From JBBSUX01 sp038234045 (lineage in GTDB: Bacteria; Pseudomonadota; Gammaproteobacteria; Burkholderiales; Burkholderiaceae_C): a stretch of DNA of 9,225 nucleotides. The notes beneath the pieces were generated by a model, which worked only from the letters and a program-made list of their open reading frames with translations, did no database searches and had not been told where the DNA came from. A program made the position numbers and the translations under genes. This document shows positions 6,233 to 9,225 of this stretch, piece by piece; within the stretch, counting starts at the first letter, position 1; each line of letters opens with the position of its first letter. The DNA lies in NCBI GenBank assembly GCA_038234045.1, contig JBBSUX010000135.1, positions 1 through 9,225 of the forward strand, in the 5' to 3' direction.

Positions 6233-7756
6233 TTATTTCGCCGTAGGCATCGCGAACTCGGCGCCCTTGCCGATGCTTTCGGGCCAGCGCTGCATGATCG
6301 ACTTCTGTTTTGTATAGAAGCGCACACCTTCTTCGCCGTAGGCATGCATGTCGCCGAAGAGGCTTTTCTTCCAGCCGCCAAAGCCGTGCCAGGCCATCGG
6401 CACCGGGATCGGCACGTTGATGCCGACCATGCCCACCTGGATGCGACGGCCGAATTCGCGGGCCACATGGCCGTCGCGGGTGAAGCACGAAACGCCGTTG
6501 CCAAATTCATGGTCGTTGATCAGCTGCACGGCTTCGCCAAAATCCTTCACACGCACGCAGGCGAGTACCGGGCCAAAGATTTCTTCCTTGTAAATGCGCA
6601 TTTCAGGCGTGACGTGGTCGAACAAAGTGCCGCCCATCCAGAAACCGTCCGCACAACCTTCGCCTGCTACTGAGCCGTTAAACGAGCGGCCATCCACCAG
6701 CAGCTTCGCGCCTTCCTGCTCGCCAATTCCGATGTAGTCAGTGATGCGCTGGTGCGCGGCGCGGCTGACGATCGGGCCCATTTCGGCGGCCGCGTTTTCA
6801 CCATTGAGGATCTTCAGCGCCTTGGTGCGCTCGATGAGCGCTGGCAGCAGTTTGTCGGCTGCGTCGCCCACCAGCACCGCTACGCTGATCGCCATGCAAC
6901 GCTCGCCGGCCGAACCGTAGCCCGCACCGATCAGCGCGTCGACCGCCTGCTCGATGTCGGCATCGGGCATCACCACCATGTGGTTCTTGGCGCCGCCAAG
7001 CGCCTGCACCCGTTTGCCATGGTGTGCGCCGGTTTCGTAAATGTGCTGGGCGATGGGGGTTGATCCGACAAAGCTCACCGCTTTTATGTCGGGATGCTCC
7101 AGCAGCGCATCGACGGCTTCCTTGCCGCCCTGCACCACGTTGAAGACACCGTCGGGCAGCCCCGCTTCCTTCAGCAGCTCGGCCATCATCAGCGAGGCGG
7201 TCGGGTCGATCGGGCTGGGCTTCAGGATGAAGGTGTTGCCGGCAGCGATCGCGACCGGGTACATCCACATCGGCACCATCACCGGGAAGTTGAACGGCGT
7301 GACTCCCGCCACCACGCCAAGCGGTTGGCGCAGCGTCCAGTTGTCCATATTCGTGCTGACCTGCTCGGTGAAATCGCCTTTGAGCAATTGCGGGATGCCG
7401 CAGGAGAATTCCACGATGTCGATTCCGCGCGCGACTTCGCCCTGCGCGTCGCTGAACACCTTGCCATGCTCTGCGGTGATGGCATGCGCCAAAGCATCGC
7501 GATCGCGGTTGAGCAGTTCGAGGAACTTGAACATCACGCGGGCGCGCCGGATCGGCGGCGTATCGGCCCAGCGCGGGAAAGCAGCTTTGGCTGCCTGCAC
7601 AGCGGCATCGATATCAGCAGCGGATCCGAGCGACACCTTGCCCGAGACAGCGCCGGTGGCGGGGTTGGTCACATCCTGCGTGGCGCCCGTTGCGCGGGGC
7701 GACAGGCTGGCCTGACGGCGTCCACCGATGAAGTGTTCGATATTTGTGCTGCTCAT
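6233..7756 (-). CDS. mmsA: CoA-acylating (methyl)malonate-semialdehyde dehydrogenase
   Basis: MmsA oxidises methylmalonate semialdehyde (valine pathway) to propionyl-CoA, or malonate semialdehyde (beta-alanine, 3-hydroxypropionate) to acetyl-CoA, with NAD+ and CoA and loss of CO2. The 507-residue product matches the family size. It contains the family's FIGG opening, the NAD-site motif TPFNFPVMVPMWMYP with catalytic Asn156, FKILKPS-like FILKPSPIDP, and the nucleophile Cys287 in GERCMAISVAVLVG. ALGGAKNHMVVMPDAD (from residue 252) has Ala where hydrolytic aldehyde dehydrogenases carry the Glu of ELGGK, as expected for CoA-acylating enzymes. KEEIFGPVL and the C-terminal SLFGDMHAYGEEGVRFYTKQK also fit. 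The ATG at 7756 has GGGG about 8 bases upstream. It is divergent from the LysR gene and precedes the GMC gene, so it likely belongs to a substrate-induced catabolic unit. Confidence 0.96.
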   Translation of the reverse strand: MSSTNIEHFIGGRRQASLSPRATGATQDVTNPATGAVSGKVSLGSAADIDAAVQAAKAAFPRWADTPPIRRARVMFKFLELLNRDRDALAHAITAEHGKVFSDAQGEVARGIDIVEFSCGIPQLLKGDFTEQVSTNMDNWTLRQPLGVVAGVTPFNFPVMVPMWMYPVAIAAGNTFILKPSPIDPTASLMMAELLKEAGLPDGVFNVVQGGKEAVDALLEHPDIKAVSFVGSTPIAQHIYETGAHHGKRVQALGGAKNHMVVMPDADIEQAVDALIGAGYGSAGERCMAISVAVLVGDAADKLLPALIERTKALKILNGENAAAEMGPIVSRAAHQRITDYIGIGEQEGAKLLVDGRSFNGSVAGEGCADGFWMGGTLFDHVTPEMRIYKEEIFGPVLACVRVKDFGEAVQLINDHEFGNGVSCFTRDGHVAREFGRRIQVGMVGINVPIPVPMAWHGFGGWKKSLFGDMHAYGEEGVRFYTKQKSIMQRWPESIGKGAEFAMPTAK

Positions 7757-7847
7757 GTGATTGCCCCATGCCAAAACCTCAAGTGTCCAGCATGGGCGAG
7801 CAAAAAGCCAATCAGATGCTTCAAAGCGCATCATTAGAATTCCAAAT
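7757..7847. promoter_or_regulatory. Divergent mmsA/LysR control region
   Basis: This 91-bp gap between divergent genes must carry the promoters and probably the LysR operator. It holds an inverted repeat, CCCATGC (7765-7771) and GCATGGG (7790-7796), with 18 bases between the arms. An A+T-rich imperfect palindrome ATTAGAATTCCAAAT (7833-7847) is centred on GAATTC and contains a T-N11-A pattern as in LysR boxes. TAGAAT (7835-7840) resembles a -10 box for the regulator but ends only 7 bases before its ATG, which would make the message leaderless. No good -35 box was found for either direction. Confidence 0.45.
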
Positions 7848-8888
7848 ATGCAAACCTCGCGCAGTGCCGGCCCCGATCTCGCAGCGCTGCGCGCTTTCGT
7901 CGCCGTGGCGCGCGAAGGCGGTGTTTCGCGCGCGGCTGAGCGACTCCATTTGTCGCAACCCGCAGTAAGCCTGCAGCTAAAGGCGCTTGGCCAGCAACTC
8001 GGCCTGGTGCTGTTTCGCCGAACGCCGCAGGGCCTGGTGCTGACGCGCGATGGCGCGGCGCTACTTCCGCTGGCTGATCGAGCGCTTGCCGCCGTGCGCG
8101 ACGTAGGGCAGGCCGCAGAGCGCTTGCAGGAGACGGTGCGCGGCACCCTGCGCATCGGCACCATCCTCGATCCGGGTTTCACCCGGCTCGGTGCCTTCCT
8201 CAAAGAACTCGTGGAGGCCGCGCCGCAGATTGCAACCGAGCTGCGGCAGAGCATGAGCGGCGACGTGCTGGCGCAATTGGTCACCGGAACGCTCGACGTG
8301 GGTTATGGCCTGGCGGACCCGAGCGCTCTGGCCGACGCGACTGCCGCAGGGGGTCCGCTTGTGGAGGGTGGTCGCGCCCTTCCACTGCGAATAAATTCAC
8401 AACGAAATATGCCTCAACCGATTTCAGATAAAGCGCATTCAGCTTCACTCGTGATAGCAAAAGAGCTGCAGGCACGCGCGCTCACCCGGTTCAGCTACCG
8501 CGTCGTCGCGCCGGCTGGCTGGGGGCCGCAGGTGCAGGGCCGCGGCTGGTCGGCACTGGCGGCGCTCCCCTGGCTGGACACGCCACCCGCATCGGCACAC
8601 CACCGGCTCCTGGCCCGGGTGTTCGGACCCGGCTCGCTCACTGGCATCGAGCCGCAGCGGGTGGCGCTGGTGGACCAGGAATCAAGCATGCTCGATCTGG
8701 TGAAAAGTGGCGTCGGCTTGTCGTTGCTGCGGGATTCCACCGCCATTCGCGAAGCGCAGGCCGGCGGGCTGGTGGTGGCCGACCAGGTGGCGCTCGATTG
8801 CGTGCTGGTGTTCGCCTGCCGCCGCAACCGCGCCGCGGAGCCGGTGGTGGCGAGTGCCTGGGATGCCGTCGAGCGGGTTTGGGGTTAG
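7848..8888 (+). CDS. LysR-type regulator of the mmsA-GMC unit (HpdR-like)
   Basis: A LysR-family transcription factor, probably an activator of the divergent mmsA-GMC genes in response to the pathway substrate. The N-terminal winged helix-turn-helix is clear (about residues 10-68, with LRAFVAVAREGGVSRAAERLHLSQPAVSLQLKAL in two halves around SRAAERL and SQPAVS). A periplasmic-binding-like effector domain starts at GTLRIGTILDPGFTRLGAF. The product has 346 residues against about 300-320 for the family. Part of the excess is an A+T-rich insert, residues 181-207 (8389-8465 by composition), between LDVGYGL and LTRFSYRVVAPAGW; without it the protein would be 319 residues. The ATG at 7848 is chosen because the helix-turn-helix starts shortly after it; the frame is open further upstream but that part overlaps the control region. 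No stop or frameshift interrupts the gene, yet the insert may affect effector sensing. Confidence 0.9.
   Translation: MQTSRSAGPDLAALRAFVAVAREGGVSRAAERLHLSQPAVSLQLKALGQQLGLVLFRRTPQGLVLTRDGAALLPLADRALAAVRDVGQAAERLQETVRGTLRIGTILDPGFTRLGAFLKELVEAAPQIATELRQSMSGDVLAQLVTGTLDVGYGLADPSALADATAAGGPLVEGGRALPLRINSQRNMPQPISDKAHSASLVIAKELQARALTRFSYRVVAPAGWGPQVQGRGWSALAALPWLDTPPASAHHRLLARVFGPGSLTGIEPQRVALVDQESSMLDLVKSGVGLSLLRDSTAIREAQAGGLVVADQVALDCVLVFACRRNRAAEPVVASAWDAVERVWG
8385..8469 (+). repeat. A+T-rich repeat-like insert inside the LysR gene
   Basis: A 77-bp block (8389-8465) has about 39 percent G+C by hand count, inside DNA that is clearly much richer in G+C. It is flanked by CTGC at 8385-8388 and 8466-8469; one CTGC plus the block is 81 bp, exactly 27 codons, so the frame continues. 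It includes AAATATGCCTC and AAAGCGCATTCAGCT, which match from memory a Comamonadaceae palindromic intergenic repeat and resemble the core of the copy at 4010-4075. Removing it would join LPL to QARALTRFSYRVVAPAGW. The flanking CTGC could be a short target duplication, but four bases may be chance. Confidence 0.6.
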
Positions 8889-8901
8889 AAACGACTTCCC
8901 C

Positions 8902-9225
8902 ATGACGCTGCGCGAAGCCACTCCCGACGATTTCACCGGTATCTGGCCGTTCTTCCGGCAGATCGCGGAAGCAGGCGATACCTACGCCTATCCGCGCGAT
9001 ATCGGTATGGATGCCGCCCGCGCCGCATGGATCGATGCACCGCGCAAAACCTTTGTGTGGGTGGATGAAGAGGGCCGCATCCTCGGCAGCTATTACCTCA
9101 AGACCAACCATGCTGGCGCCGGCAGCCACGTCTGCAATTGCGGCTACATGGTGGCACCCGAGGCACGCGGACAGGGCATTGCAGCTGCCATGTGCGAGCA
9201 CTCGCAGAACGTCGCGCGCGAGCTG
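8902..9225 (+). CDS. GNAT-family N-acetyltransferase (partial, 3' end missing)
   Basis: The last 108 codons of the window are open from the ATG at 8902 and run off the edge. The protein begins MTLREATPDDFTGIWPFF, the usual opening strand and helix of GNAT enzymes. It contains the acetyl-CoA-binding motif A in VAPEARGQGIAAAMCEHS (R-G-x-G-x-A at about residues 92-97), preceded by the strand CNCGYMV. GNAT proteins transfer an acetyl group from acetyl-CoA to an amine; the substrate cannot be told. It starts 13 bp after the LysR stop on the same strand, so the two are probably co-transcribed. The ribosome binding site is weak. Full length is likely about 160-170 residues. Confidence 0.85.
   Translation, partial: MTLREATPDDFTGIWPFFRQIAEAGDTYAYPRDIGMDAARAAWIDAPRKTFVWVDEEGRILGSYYLKTNHAGAGSHVCNCGYMVAPEARGQGIAAAMCEHSQNVAREL

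Noticed and set aside
5062..6246. 394-codon plus-strand frame across the GMC gene
   Set aside because: It is antisense to a GMC protein with both family signatures and catalytic residues, and no domain is visible in it.
6091..6510. N-terminal extension of the GMC protein into the mmsA gene
   Set aside because: The frame is open by chance; the extra residues overlap the mmsA coding region in another frame and the FAD domain starts right after the GTG at 6090.
8389..8465. LysR gene as a pseudogene broken by the insert
   Set aside because: The reading frame is intact across the block, with no stop or frameshift, and the distal effector domain is still in frame; loss of function remains possible but is not shown.
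1..9225. CRISPR array, tRNA, rRNA, phage or transposase genes
   Set aside because: No regularly spaced direct repeats, cloverleaf-like segment, rRNA-like sequence or transposase motif was seen on either strand.

Overview
The window comes from a high-GC bacterium, most likely a betaproteobacterium of the order Burkholderiales and probably Comamonadaceae-like. This rests on the mreB-mreC-mreD-mrdA gene order, the style of the proteins, and short A+T-rich palindromic intergenic repeats that resemble, from memory, repeats common in Comamonadaceae genomes. No rRNA, tRNA, CRISPR array, phage gene or transposase gene was found.

Left part (1-3937, + strand): the cell-shape/elongasome operon. The window opens on what appear to be the last six codons of mreB. 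Then come mreC, mreD (ATGA overlap with mreC) and mrdA (PBP2, 22 bp further on). MreC and MreD are the membrane parts of the rod complex, and PBP2 is its transpeptidase. The glycosyltransferase gene rodA, which usually follows mrdA in this order, is missing; the next gene is unrelated and on the other strand.

Middle (3938-4356): a 419-bp convergent intergenic region. It holds a degenerate palindromic repeat, a strong hairpin whose U-tract works for leftward transcription, and a weak small ORF on the minus strand just before that hairpin.

Right part (4357-8888): a catabolic unit. A LysR-type regulator (+ strand) is divergent from mmsA, a CoA-acylating (methyl)malonate-semialdehyde dehydrogenase, which is followed on the same strand by a GMC-family FAD alcohol dehydrogenase. 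This set matches the known 3-hydroxypropionate degradation arrangement (HpdR/MmsA/HpdH): the GMC enzyme would oxidise the hydroxy acid to a semialdehyde, MmsA would convert that to acetyl-CoA (or propionyl-CoA from the methylated substrate), and the LysR protein would sense the substrate. A GNAT acetyltransferase starts 13 bp after the regulator and runs off the right edge.

The most unusual signals are two in-frame segments that look like extra DNA inside genes of this catabolic unit. One is an A+T-rich stretch of about 81 bp in the effector-binding domain of the LysR gene, flanked by CTGC and sharing a core with the intergenic repeat near 4035. The other is a 24-residue basic loop in the GMC enzyme. 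Both keep the reading frame open. No wholly new system is evident; most of the window is ordinary housekeeping plus a known type of catabolic cluster.
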